Shown piece by piece: positions 26,210-35,162 of a DNA stretch of 36,010 nt (position 1 is the stretch's first letter; every line of letters begins with the position of its first letter). The stretch is taken from positions 1 through 36,010 of IMG/VR virus record IMGVR_UViG_3300027801_000071; one strand, written 5' to 3'. Made by a program: the position numbers and the translations under genes. Origin of the DNA: a virus. The notes beneath the pieces are model-generated. The model ran no database searches. It worked only from the letters and a program-made list of their open reading frames with translations, and was not told where the DNA came from.

Positions 26210-29173
26210 ATGGCTAGCAATAAAAAATACTTTTATCCTGCATCGCCACCAAGTGCTGATGAATCATTCTCACCTAACTTAGTTGGGCTTCAAGTAGTAG
26301 ATGGTGGGGGATTAACTCAAGGTAACTTTGAGTTTAGTACAAATATTGTTGAAAAAGTTAATAGAACATTTGATACGGGAGTATTCTCAAGTCCAATCTC
26401 TTTATCTGATATTGATGTAACCAGTATTGAAGAGTCTAAGGCTATAGCGATTAAAAATTACGGGGTATATCCTAATTACGATATTAGTCAGGTAACTAAT
26501 TACGCTCTTTATGGTTCATTACAAAAAAGATTATCTGCGTCAATTACAAAGATAATTAATTTTTTCCCCGCATCAATAGAGGTAAATAAAGTCTTAATAA
26601 AAGATTATTCATCGGCTAATACTGCCAGTAATATAACTTTTAATGTTACTGAACAAATAACGACATTTACAATGGACGTTACTAGATTTATTAATCCTTT
26701 TGAAATTGACTATTCGGTCAATGCTCCACGTAATTTAATTTTAAGACCATACCCAACTAGCCCTTTAAGGGATTTGACTACGACATATAACAAATATGCG
26801 TTATACGTTAATAATATGGAAATTGAATATCCATTAGTTAATTTCACCCCAACTACAAGTCTTTCAGCTGGAACTATAACGGTAAGTGTCCAAGGTAATC
26901 CGTTTAGTGGGGTTAGTAGTACTACTAATACATTAATTCTAAGACCAAGTTCGTTTAATACTGCATTTGCATTTAAAGAACCTTTCGATGAAGTAGAGGA
27001 TTTTTTACTGAACCGTTTTAGTAGTCCAGCATATACTGCGTCATTCGATTTAGTTGAGGAAAATGACAGGGGTCAATTTATTAAATCTAAGAAAAAGGTT
27101 ACTTGGCCTAAAAATGGTGTGTGGAACTTAGATATCATTACTGAAAATTTTGATAGATATCTAAAAGAAGTTAGTCAAATAGCGGAGGTATTGGATAGAT
27201 ATAAGACCGATTTAATTGTTAGGTTCTTAACTACTGGAGCATTTAAAGACTTTGATACTGGAGATAATAAAGTTGAAAAGGTATTACAGATTTATGGTAG
27301 AAGTTTTGATGAGTCTAAGAAATTTATAGATGCATTATCATTCATGAATTCTGTCCACTACACCCCACAGAATGATATACCGTCCGCATTATTACAGAAT
27401 TTAGCTCAGACGTTAGGATGGGACACTAATATTTCTCCTATAACTAATGAGAATTTTCTAACCTCAATTTTTGGGTCCGAAGATAAATCAATATTCTCCG
27501 GATTTCAAAATAACCTAACGCCTAATGAGTTAAATTATCAATATTATCGAAATTTAATTTTAAATTCATCTTACCTATTTAAGTCTAAAGGTACTCGACA
27601 TTCAATTGAGGCAATACTAAGAATGGTTGGAGCACCTAAAGATTTAATTGAGTTTAATGAGACTGTTTATATTGCTGATGGACCAATTAATGTTGATAGG
27701 TTCGAAGGAGAATTTTTAAAAATATCCGGAGGTACTAAAGTGGATAATGTACCCGCGTTAGACCCTTCAGTAATTTACAATATTCAAGGAACTACATACA
27801 CTGGATTTACCACCTCAACTTATGTGTCATTAACCAATGCCGTTAGAGGGGATTATCCTATGGATGTAAACGGGTATCCAAAACGTCCGATAACTAATAA
27901 TGAATTCTTTTTTGAAAAGGGTTCCGGTTGGTATATACAAACACCTGACCACAGAGCGATTGAAAAATTAGATATTTCTAACTCTACATTTACGGGCTCT
28001 AATCCTGATGTCCAAACTACTTTAGAGACTTTTACTTACGGTCAAAAATATTTTGACAGATTCAGAGACTTTCCTTATATGAATTTAGGTTTTGGTTTGA
28101 CAAAGACTATTGATAATAATAAATCATGGGATGATACAGAAACGGGACTAAGAAGAAACCGAGATGGGGCATATAACGCATATTATAAGGTGTTTGATGA
28201 AAAGTTAGTCTTAAATGCTAAAAATATTGAATTATATCTTAATATGGCTCAAGGTATTACATACGATATTTGGAGAATGTCTCGAAGATATGACTATCCT
28301 TTTCCTTCGAGTGGTTTGACATCGCCTTATCCATCTCCGAATGGTAAAGATTGGACAATTATAAATCCATTACCTAAGGAAAGGACTTTCTTTGAATTCG
28401 CCCAGACTTTTTATACTACATTAATTAATGTTAGGAATCGTCAGACGATAAGTGATGGGGCCGCGAATAGTTACCCTACACTACAATCGATATATTGGAA
28501 ATATCTACAATCTGCATCAGCAGTAAATATACCATCTAATCAGTATACCTACCAAAAAATGATTGATTTCACTTTAGGTATTGGAGATTATTGGACACAA
28601 TTAGTTGAGCAAATGATACCTGCATCGACAATATGGATGGGTGGTCAAAAGATGGTTAATAATGTACTACAAAGACAAAAACACGTTTGGAGAAGACAAA
28701 GAGGATGTGACATCATTCTTGTTCCTTGTGTTCCATGTATGTATCACGGTGAATTATTTTTAAATGACTGTATTGACCAAACATTGACTTGTGATGTAGA
28801 TATTACTAATACAGAAATGCCAGGAATATTAAATAATAGTATTAATCAATGTGTTGTAAAATCAGGTTATACTATTACTGACTGTGTGCAGACATCACTA
28901 TTAAGTGAGTGGTATATTGATGTTAGGTTAGATTCGACAATATTAGTACAAGAATTATTTTATACGGGGTACGGTTCATCGGATGTTCCAACAACTATTC
29001 AGTGGATAACTGCATTGAATGATAAGTTGTCGTATTTATATCAAAGTGGATTGAATTATACTATAAGTAATGATAATATTTTAACAGTCAGTAATACTGA
29101 TTGTTATGATAATTTCACAAATAAAACTTTAACGGTTAATGTTGGGGTAAATATACAAATTAATTGTAATTAA
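26210..29173 (+). CDS. Large tail protein with gpI/gp7-like region, candidate wedge protein
   Basis: At 987 aa this is close to T4 gp7 (1032 aa). Residues ~395-480 contain 'LLQNLAQTLGWD' and then 'YYRNLILNSSYLFKSKGTRH' with Ser-Ile-Glu-Ala-Ile-Leu-Arg. That resembles the P2 gpI tail family, where a helical segment with a Lys-Gly-Thr turn precedes a helix pairing with the wedge core; gpI is the counterpart of T4 gp7. A later part has 'EQMIPASTIWMGGQKMVNNV' and a basic 'KHVWRRQRGCD'. The last ~100 residues, with a Phe-Tyr-Thr-Gly motif at 917, form a domain also found in the next gene's product. Its stop overlaps the adhesin start (TAATG). The wedge role is an inference from motif and position. 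Confidence 0.72.
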   Translation: MASNKKYFYPASPPSADESFSPNLVGLQVVDGGGLTQGNFEFSTNIVEKVNRTFDTGVFSSPISLSDIDVTSIEESKAIAIKNYGVYPNYDISQVTNYALYGSLQKRLSASITKIINFFPASIEVNKVLIKDYSSANTASNITFNVTEQITTFTMDVTRFINPFEIDYSVNAPRNLILRPYPTSPLRDLTTTYNKYALYVNNMEIEYPLVNFTPTTSLSAGTITVSVQGNPFSGVSSTTNTLILRPSSFNTAFAFKEPFDEVEDFLLNRFSSPAYTASFDLVEENDRGQFIKSKKKVTWPKNGVWNLDIITENFDRYLKEVSQIAEVLDRYKTDLIVRFLTTGAFKDFDTGDNKVEKVLQIYGRSFDESKKFIDALSFMNSVHYTPQNDIPSALLQNLAQTLGWDTNISPITNENFLTSIFGSEDKSIFSGFQNNLTPNELNYQYYRNLILNSSYLFKSKGTRHSIEAILRMVGAPKDLIEFNETVYIADGPINVDRFEGEFLKISGGTKVDNVPALDPSVIYNIQGTTYTGFTTSTYVSLTNAVRGDYPMDVNGYPKRPITNNEFFFEKGSGWYIQTPDHRAIEKLDISNSTFTGSNPDVQTTLETFTYGQKYFDRFRDFPYMNLGFGLTKTIDNNKSWDDTETGLRRNRDGAYNAYYKVFDEKLVLNAKNIELYLNMAQGITYDIWRMSRRYDYPFPSSGLTSPYPSPNGKDWTIINPLPKERTFFEFAQTFYTTLINVRNRQTISDGAANSYPTLQSIYWKYLQSASAVNIPSNQYTYQKMIDFTLGIGDYWTQLVEQMIPASTIWMGGQKMVNNVLQRQKHVWRRQRGCDIILVPCVPCMYHGELFLNDCIDQTLTCDVDITNTEMPGILNNSINQCVVKSGYTITDCVQTSLLSEWYIDVRLDSTILVQELFYTGYGSSDVPTTIQWITALNDKLSYLYQSGLNYTISNDNILTVSNTDCYDNFTNKTLTVNVGVNIQINCN

Positions 29174-32100
29174 TGGCTATTAAATATTTTCAATTAGAGC
29201 AATCATCAAGTATCTCATCGCCGATAACTGGAGATACCGTAGTTTTAAAATGGGACGATACGATTATTCCTGCAGGAAATACTCAATCTTCTACCTTAAG
29301 TCTTTTAAGTTCGTATCCTAATTCCACATGGAACTTTAGGTCACGTATATGGACCCTTACTGATTTAGGTTCTACTACGCAATCATTTGATACTGAAATG
29401 TTATCTAATGAGCCGTGGAGTTTTGATACTACAGGTCGAACAGTATATGTCGGATTTAGTTTTGGTATTGATGTAACCATTTTCGCTCAAAACTATATTC
29501 AAATTAAAGGGGTTACACCATTTAATTCGCCAAGATATTCTACAAATTTTTACAGTGCATCTACATTCAATGATACTTCAAAGGTCATTGGTTCAGATAC
29601 TAATAGGTATGATTTTGTTTCTTTGGTTAGTCAAGATGATTATACACATATTACTAACTCAGGTGTTACTCAGTACAATTTCGCAATCGCAACATCGATT
29701 ACCTCATCTATAGTCGGAGGTGTTAATACTTTAATCCCTTATTCTGCAACTACGGCTAGAACTTATTTTAATGGTTTATATGATGGTTGGGTATCGGCAT
29801 CTGATGATTGTGACGGTAATCCATTTACGTCAGTAAACGATGTGATATATAGTGGTGATATGGTCGATAGAACGAAGTCGTATTCATCAATTTATGGAGG
29901 ACCTTGTTTAAGATTAAATAATGTACAAACACCATATAGTGGTAACACTTCATTAGGTGATTTATCTTCATTATCTAATATTATTGATACAATATATTCT
30001 GACTGTTCGACATGTGAAAGTACTAATCCTTATTTTAATACATATACATTTAGCGCTAAGACTACCTGTGAAGGTGTCGATGCTATTGGACAGGGTATTA
30101 TAGTTAGCGCCAATACCATTAATTGGGGTAGTCCTGATGGGTCTGGTGATATTGGAGCGTATTATATACAAGCCAATGGATTATGTTTTGGAGGAGGAGT
30201 AGGTGATATGGTTCAAATTAATAATACTTCCCCTACTTACGTAATTACTAATGTATATAGTGGTTGTTCTGATTGTGTTAACGTGCAGAATCCATTAGAT
30301 ACTTATTATTATTTTTCAGCCTGTACTGGAGGTGATGTTTATAGGTTTAATCGATTCGACTACGAGCAAGATTTTAATGTACCAACAATTGGGCAGGTTT
30401 ACTTAATAGAGAATGTTACAGGAATGGATGATGGATGTTACACTCTTATTACTTCTAATGTAACATTTATCGATATAGTTAATTACCCTCAAAATAGTAC
30501 TTCAACCTTTATTGGTTACGGTTGTAGTGATGTATTATGTTCCCCTAGTAGAAGTACCGTACTTGCGGATAAATTAAATAGTTGTAATATTAATAGCCAA
30601 AGTCAAAAAGTGTTTGTCTTTTATGATGGAACTTCTTTAACTGAAACGAGTGTTTCAGTGGCGTCTGAATCTATTCGTTCATGGTACAATACTAAAGTAA
30701 TTAATGGTGATTTATTAGCTAATAATTTATATGAGGGAATTATTGGAGACAATAGTAATAATGGTGAGAATTGGTTATGGTGGTCAGTTTACCCATATTT
30801 AGGTTCACTTACTGGAGGTACGGTCGATGGTGGTACAACAAATATCACAGAATTTAATAGTGCTGTAAATAATTCGATATATGACAGTCAATGGTGTAAA
30901 TCATCAAATCTAACGTTATGTGTACCTAATAGTATTGAGTTTAATGACGAAAATCAGGCGAATGCAACGTATAGAAGGATTAATCGAGGTTATACATTAA
31001 ATGGTAGTTATGGGACAAATGATACAAGAAGTCAAGGGGTACCTTTTAACCATAATGATTTAGATTTTTCATCAACATCTGGACCGGGTACTTTTTCAGG
31101 TGAGGAAACAAACTATATTGTAATTACTATAATTAATGAATCAGATGGGGAGGTTGGGTTATATCATGGTGCAGCTAACGCTACTACGTCACTTTATACT
31201 CTTCCTTTTGAATTATATGGTACTCAATGGACTAATTCCGCAATATTAGAATATACTGATAGATTTCAATATGACTATGAGTCTTATATAGGTGTTTGGG
31301 ATGAGATACGACAAAGTGGTGGTACAATAAATGGATTAGTCTACCCTGTTGCCAATAAAAGTTATGGGGGTACGGCTAATTTTATACAACACTCGGTGGC
31401 AAGTATTGAAGGTGAGACTATTTCTTCCTCTAATTTTTTAACTAAATATGGGGATAATATAACAATAGTTGGTCCACAACTTTTAAATTTAAGTGCACTT
31501 ACCATAACTAATGTATACTCAGGACTTACAGGTACCACCGCTTATCAATCTTTACCTAGTACATATCAAAACGGTTCTGGTCTTAAACATTTTGGATTTT
31601 TTGTTGACCCAACCGTTAATGATTATACTGAAGCGGTGGTTACTACATCATTAAATAACTTCTTATTTAATATAAACATACCATTAAATGTGCTTTATGT
31701 TACACCAGGAAGTCGACAAGTTAACGAGGTTTATAATCTAAGTGGAGACTGTTATACCGTTGACCAAGTAAGTATTGCAACATCAGAGACCGTTATAACT
31801 CCAACCAATCAGATGGGTCCGTATGTTGACTGTACTATTTGTGAGAGTACGGGATGTTTTTCAGGAATCACCAATGGAGCTTATAGGTATATTGATTGCT
31901 GTGGTATATTTCAAGAGGGTGTAGAATCATATACGCCTGTATGTGTGGATATTTCTGAACTGTATTCAGGAATAACTATTAGTGGTAATCAATGTGTTCC
32001 AATTTGTGATGAAGGGCCACTTGCATATACTTTTAATGTTACAGGTACTTGTGTTACGGGTGTTGGAATTATAGAAATAAATCCATTATATGGTACTTCA

Positions 32101-34797
32101 CCATATACCATTGTTAATACATCGGCAAGTACCTCACCTCTACTAGTTACTCAAACGGGTTACAGTCCATTTATATGGAATGGTGTTTCTGAAGGTAGTT
32201 ATGTTTTTAGTTTAAGTGATAGTTCAGGTGGTATTAATCAATCCATAATAATCAACGTTAATGTTGAAGGATGTTTTACTGCTGAAATAACAAGTTTTTC
32301 AGGTACAACATGTGGTGATTTAACATCAGGACAACTTACGGTAACAAGCAATTCTATTTCGTCACCATATCAGTTTGATTTATATAATACTGTGGCCGGT
32401 TTAATTACAGGTAATAATAGTTCATTATCAACTTATCAGTTTACTTCATTAGTTCCTGGTACGTATTGGGTAGTGGTTACCGATTTTGGTGGTTCAACCG
32501 CACAGACAAATAATGTGGTTGTTGTTCCAAGTACGCCAGTCACATACCTTATAGATACTTTTCCTGATTCTCCATGTGGTTCAGGATTTGGAAGTGCTAC
32601 AGTAATTAATATCACTGGTGGTACACCACCATATACATATTTATGGTCTGATGGTCAAACAAACAGTACCGCAACAGGACTAACTCAAGGTAATTGGAGT
32701 GTTACTGCTACCGATAGTAATGATTGTAGTACCCTTAATCCTTTCATTATTGGTTTAGCTAATCCATTAGGGGTAGTTAGTAATATACCGACACCCGCAG
32801 ATTGTTTTACATGTAATGGTAACATGAGTGTTACAATTTCCGGAGGTACTTCACCGTATACATATCAAGGTAGTAACGGTCAAGTTTTAAGTTCAAATAA
32901 TTTAACTTATATATTAACCGGATTATGTTCAGGTGAGCATTCGATGATAGTGACAGATGCTGGTGGTTGTAGTCTAACTACATATGGTACGGTTATTTCT
33001 ACCGCTGGATTTACAGTTGTAAGTGTTAATACTATAAATTCGAGTTGTAATAATAATGGGTCTATCTCATTAGATATTACTGCATTACAAGGAATGGTTA
33101 CTTATAGTATTACTGATAGTGGTGGTTCATCACAATCGGTAACGAATAGCTCACAATCACACACTTTTAGTAACTTAGTATCGGATACATATACCGTTAG
33201 TATTCAAAGTGGTGGTAACTGTGAATATACCGTTCAAAAAGTTATAAATAATGTTGAGAAGTTTACTGTAAGTACTACGGTTTATAGTGGTACTTGTGGT
33301 GAAAATAACGGATATGTTGTGGCAACGGTTAATATAGGTTCACAAGTTCTAGCCTACCCATTTGATTATGTTTTAACAGATGTTAATAATGGTCAAGTTG
33401 TATATCAACAAACTGATTTAGCCCAAAATACTATTACGGTTAATAATTTATCTCCAGGATATTATCAACTTGACGTTAATGATAATGGAAACTGTATGGT
33501 TACTACTTCATTTTCGGTTATTCAGTCAAGTGGGGTTAATTTTGGATTAACTAAGACTGAATGTGTTTCAGGAAATAATGGAACCGCAACGATTAACATA
33601 TTTGATGGTATTGCTCCTTTTGTTATTACTTGGTCAAGTAATGTGCCTTCAGGTCAGTCAGGTCTTACCGTTTTAGGATTATCTGGAGGTACATATACTG
33701 CAACAGTTACTGATGCTAATTCATGTACACAATATAGTAATATTACATTAAATTGTACTAATCAAACGGTGTCTTGTTATGAGTTGACTAAGATTTGTGA
33801 AAACGATTTTATAACCACAGTTGGGGATGTTAGAGATTTTGGTTCAATGGTAAATGAGGCCTATCTCGATTTAATAGTTGGACATATGAACTGTACTTTA
33901 AATAGTGCGGTTTTTTATACGATTATTGACTTATCGGGAGGTACTATCCCAACTTATCATATTGACCAATCATTTTATACTGGAACTACTTTATCTGATT
34001 ACCCTTCAGCACAAGATTGGTTAAATTCAGTTAATCAGATATTATTAACGATACCGGAAATTAACGATTTTACTTTAGATATTGATAATAATCAAATTAT
34101 CCTTACTTCTGATTGTGATAAGTTACGAGATGTTTATTTTAGGTTAAGTACTAGAATAGATTTAGATATCTGTTGTATTGATATTCCAACTCCAACCCCA
34201 ACTCCAACACCTGAACCAACACCAACACCTGAACCAACACCAACACTAACACCAACACCAACACCAACAAGAGAGCCTTTAGCCACTTGTATTGAATCTC
34301 TGACATTTGTTGTTGAATATAATCGAAATGGATTAAACGGAGCTCCTTGCTATGATGGTCATTCATGTAGTAGAGCGGTGTTTGATATCTTAGCAAATAA
34401 TGTGTCGTTTGGTCAGGTTAACTTAAATAATAATGGAGGACTATATGACGGTCTAATTAATGGTGGAAGTTATCCACCTAACTACCCTAGTTATCCTGGA
34501 GCTACCGCACAGGACAGGTATTATACCTTAACAATAACATCACAACAAGCTCAGGATATTGCCAACAACTCTCCTGATGGGTTTATTGACTTTTCGTTTG
34601 ATTGTGCATGTATATGGTCAGGTGGTAGTCAAAATTGTGTCGGTAATCCTATAGGTACTCCTTCTTGTCATACTGATATTACTTGGGTTAGATTAATAAA
34701 GGATATGGGGTTAGCCACTGAAGAAGTAATGTATAATGATTGCCCTAATGGTAACTTTATTGAGGATTTCGACCCTTGTGGTACGACACCGGCATAA
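29173..34797 (+). CDS. Giant tail adhesin with SprB-type repeats and Pro-Thr linker (1874 aa)
   Basis: Probable host-recognition protein. Residues 1-~470 are beta-rich with Cys-pair motifs (CSTC at 278, CSDC at 365). At ~477-840 'KVFVFYDGTSLTETS' and 'NYIVITIINESDG' suggest a divergent von Willebrand A-like fold. A third Cys pair (CTIC at 887) precedes about seven tandem modules at ~960-1535; the clearest have 'GGTPPYTYLWSDGQTNSTAT' and 'GGTSPYTYQGSNGQ', ending Val-Thr-Ala-Thr-Asp-x-Asn-Asp-Cys. These are SprB repeats, named after the flavobacterial gliding adhesin. Residues ~1570-1672 repeat the C-terminal domain of the preceding protein. A Pro-Thr/Pro-Glu linker (~1672-1700) leads to a Cys-rich C-terminal domain. 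No signal peptide is present, as expected for a virion protein. It is translationally coupled to the 987-aa gene. Confidence 0.82.
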   Translation: MAIKYFQLEQSSSISSPITGDTVVLKWDDTIIPAGNTQSSTLSLLSSYPNSTWNFRSRIWTLTDLGSTTQSFDTEMLSNEPWSFDTTGRTVYVGFSFGIDVTIFAQNYIQIKGVTPFNSPRYSTNFYSASTFNDTSKVIGSDTNRYDFVSLVSQDDYTHITNSGVTQYNFAIATSITSSIVGGVNTLIPYSATTARTYFNGLYDGWVSASDDCDGNPFTSVNDVIYSGDMVDRTKSYSSIYGGPCLRLNNVQTPYSGNTSLGDLSSLSNIIDTIYSDCSTCESTNPYFNTYTFSAKTTCEGVDAIGQGIIVSANTINWGSPDGSGDIGAYYIQANGLCFGGGVGDMVQINNTSPTYVITNVYSGCSDCVNVQNPLDTYYYFSACTGGDVYRFNRFDYEQDFNVPTIGQVYLIENVTGMDDGCYTLITSNVTFIDIVNYPQNSTSTFIGYGCSDVLCSPSRSTVLADKLNSCNINSQSQKVFVFYDGTSLTETSVSVASESIRSWYNTKVINGDLLANNLYEGIIGDNSNNGENWLWWSVYPYLGSLTGGTVDGGTTNITEFNSAVNNSIYDSQWCKSSNLTLCVPNSIEFNDENQANATYRRINRGYTLNGSYGTNDTRSQGVPFNHNDLDFSSTSGPGTFSGEETNYIVITIINESDGEVGLYHGAANATTSLYTLPFELYGTQWTNSAILEYTDRFQYDYESYIGVWDEIRQSGGTINGLVYPVANKSYGGTANFIQHSVASIEGETISSSNFLTKYGDNITIVGPQLLNLSALTITNVYSGLTGTTAYQSLPSTYQNGSGLKHFGFFVDPTVNDYTEAVVTTSLNNFLFNINIPLNVLYVTPGSRQVNEVYNLSGDCYTVDQVSIATSETVITPTNQMGPYVDCTICESTGCFSGITNGAYRYIDCCGIFQEGVESYTPVCVDISELYSGITISGNQCVPICDEGPLAYTFNVTGTCVTGVGIIEINPLYGTSPYTIVNTSASTSPLLVTQTGYSPFIWNGVSEGSYVFSLSDSSGGINQSIIINVNVEGCFTAEITSFSGTTCGDLTSGQLTVTSNSISSPYQFDLYNTVAGLITGNNSSLSTYQFTSLVPGTYWVVVTDFGGSTAQTNNVVVVPSTPVTYLIDTFPDSPCGSGFGSATVINITGGTPPYTYLWSDGQTNSTATGLTQGNWSVTATDSNDCSTLNPFIIGLANPLGVVSNIPTPADCFTCNGNMSVTISGGTSPYTYQGSNGQVLSSNNLTYILTGLCSGEHSMIVTDAGGCSLTTYGTVISTAGFTVVSVNTINSSCNNNGSISLDITALQGMVTYSITDSGGSSQSVTNSSQSHTFSNLVSDTYTVSIQSGGNCEYTVQKVINNVEKFTVSTTVYSGTCGENNGYVVATVNIGSQVLAYPFDYVLTDVNNGQVVYQQTDLAQNTITVNNLSPGYYQLDVNDNGNCMVTTSFSVIQSSGVNFGLTKTECVSGNNGTATINIFDGIAPFVITWSSNVPSGQSGLTVLGLSGGTYTATVTDANSCTQYSNITLNCTNQTVSCYELTKICENDFITTVGDVRDFGSMVNEAYLDLIVGHMNCTLNSAVFYTIIDLSGGTIPTYHIDQSFYTGTTLSDYPSAQDWLNSVNQILLTIPEINDFTLDIDNNQIILTSDCDKLRDVYFRLSTRIDLDICCIDIPTPTPTPTPEPTPTPEPTPTLTPTPTPTREPLATCIESLTFVVEYNRNGLNGAPCYDGHSCSRAVFDILANNVSFGQVNLNNNGGLYDGLINGGSYPPNYPSYPGATAQDRYYTLTITSQQAQDIANNSPDGFIDFSFDCACIWSGGSQNCVGNPIGTPSCHTDITWVRLIKDMGLATEEVMYNDCPNGNFIEDFDPCGTTPA
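32050..33775 (+). repeat. Tandem array of about seven SprB-like modules (protein level)
   Basis: Modules of roughly 70-90 residues recur with the pattern Ser-Pro-Tyr (or similar), a beta hairpin, 'G.Y.V.V.D..GC'. They begin near bases 32090, 32345, 32610, 32840, 33060, 33340 and 33600. DNA identity between copies is low, so this is an old, diverged duplication, not a recent expansion. Confidence 0.75.
34186..34270 (+). repeat. Pro-Thr tandem repeat (CCAACA hexamer type)
   Basis: About 85 bases of CCAACN-type hexamers encode alternating Pro-Thr with two Pro-Glu-Pro units. The segment ACACCTGAACCAACACC occurs twice in tandem. It forms a stiff linker between the shared domain and the C-terminal domain of the adhesin, and its length could change by strand slippage. 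Confidence 0.9.
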
Positions 34798-34871
34798 CGG
34801 ATAAAAAAAAGTAATCAGAAGAATGTATTTTTACTATCGGGTAGTATTTATATAATAAACGAATTAACTAT

Positions 34872-35114
34872 ATGTCGCAAGTAATAATAAGATTAACTTT
34901 AAGTTCTAATGCCATAGGTCCCTTTGATATATACACAGGGTCAACATCTACTACTGCATTAATGACTGGACAAACAAGAGACCAAATAATTGCGGGGGTA
35001 GTTTTAACCTTACCTAGTAGCCCTACTGGTATCCAATATACTATACTTGTAGTTAGTCTACAAAGTGATTGTAATGATGAAACAGTTTCTAAAACAGTAG
35101 TTGTTTATGACTAA
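34872..35114 (+). CDS. Small protein of unknown function after the adhesin (80 aa)
   Basis: The product looks like a single small beta-sandwich: 'QVIIRLTLSSNAIGPFDIYT' at the N-terminus, a Gly-Thr-Ser-rich middle, and 'QYTILVVSLQSDCNDETVSK' near the end, finishing Val-Val-Val-Tyr-Asp. There is one Cys and no membrane segment. A 74-base gap with the AT-rich stretch AGTATTTATATAAT precedes it, so it may have its own promoter. It lies between two fibre-type genes and may be a fibre accessory or capping protein, on context only. I know no matching family. Confidence 0.65.
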   Translation: MSQVIIRLTLSSNAIGPFDIYTGSTSTTALMTGQTRDQIIAGVVLTLPSSPTGIQYTILVVSLQSDCNDETVSKTVVVYD

Positions 35115-35162
35115 TGAATATGTTGAGGTTAAACCTATATATAAAAAAATATAAAGAATTAA

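Noticed and set aside
34186-34270. CRISPR-like or tandem regulatory repeat
   Set aside because: The unit is a 6-base coding repeat in frame with the adhesin, with no spacers and a clear Pro-Thr product.
34151-34396. Minus-strand frame rich in Leu and Val that looks like a membrane segment
   Set aside because: It is the antisense reading of the Pro-Thr repeat inside the adhesin gene, with no start context or neighbours on that strand.
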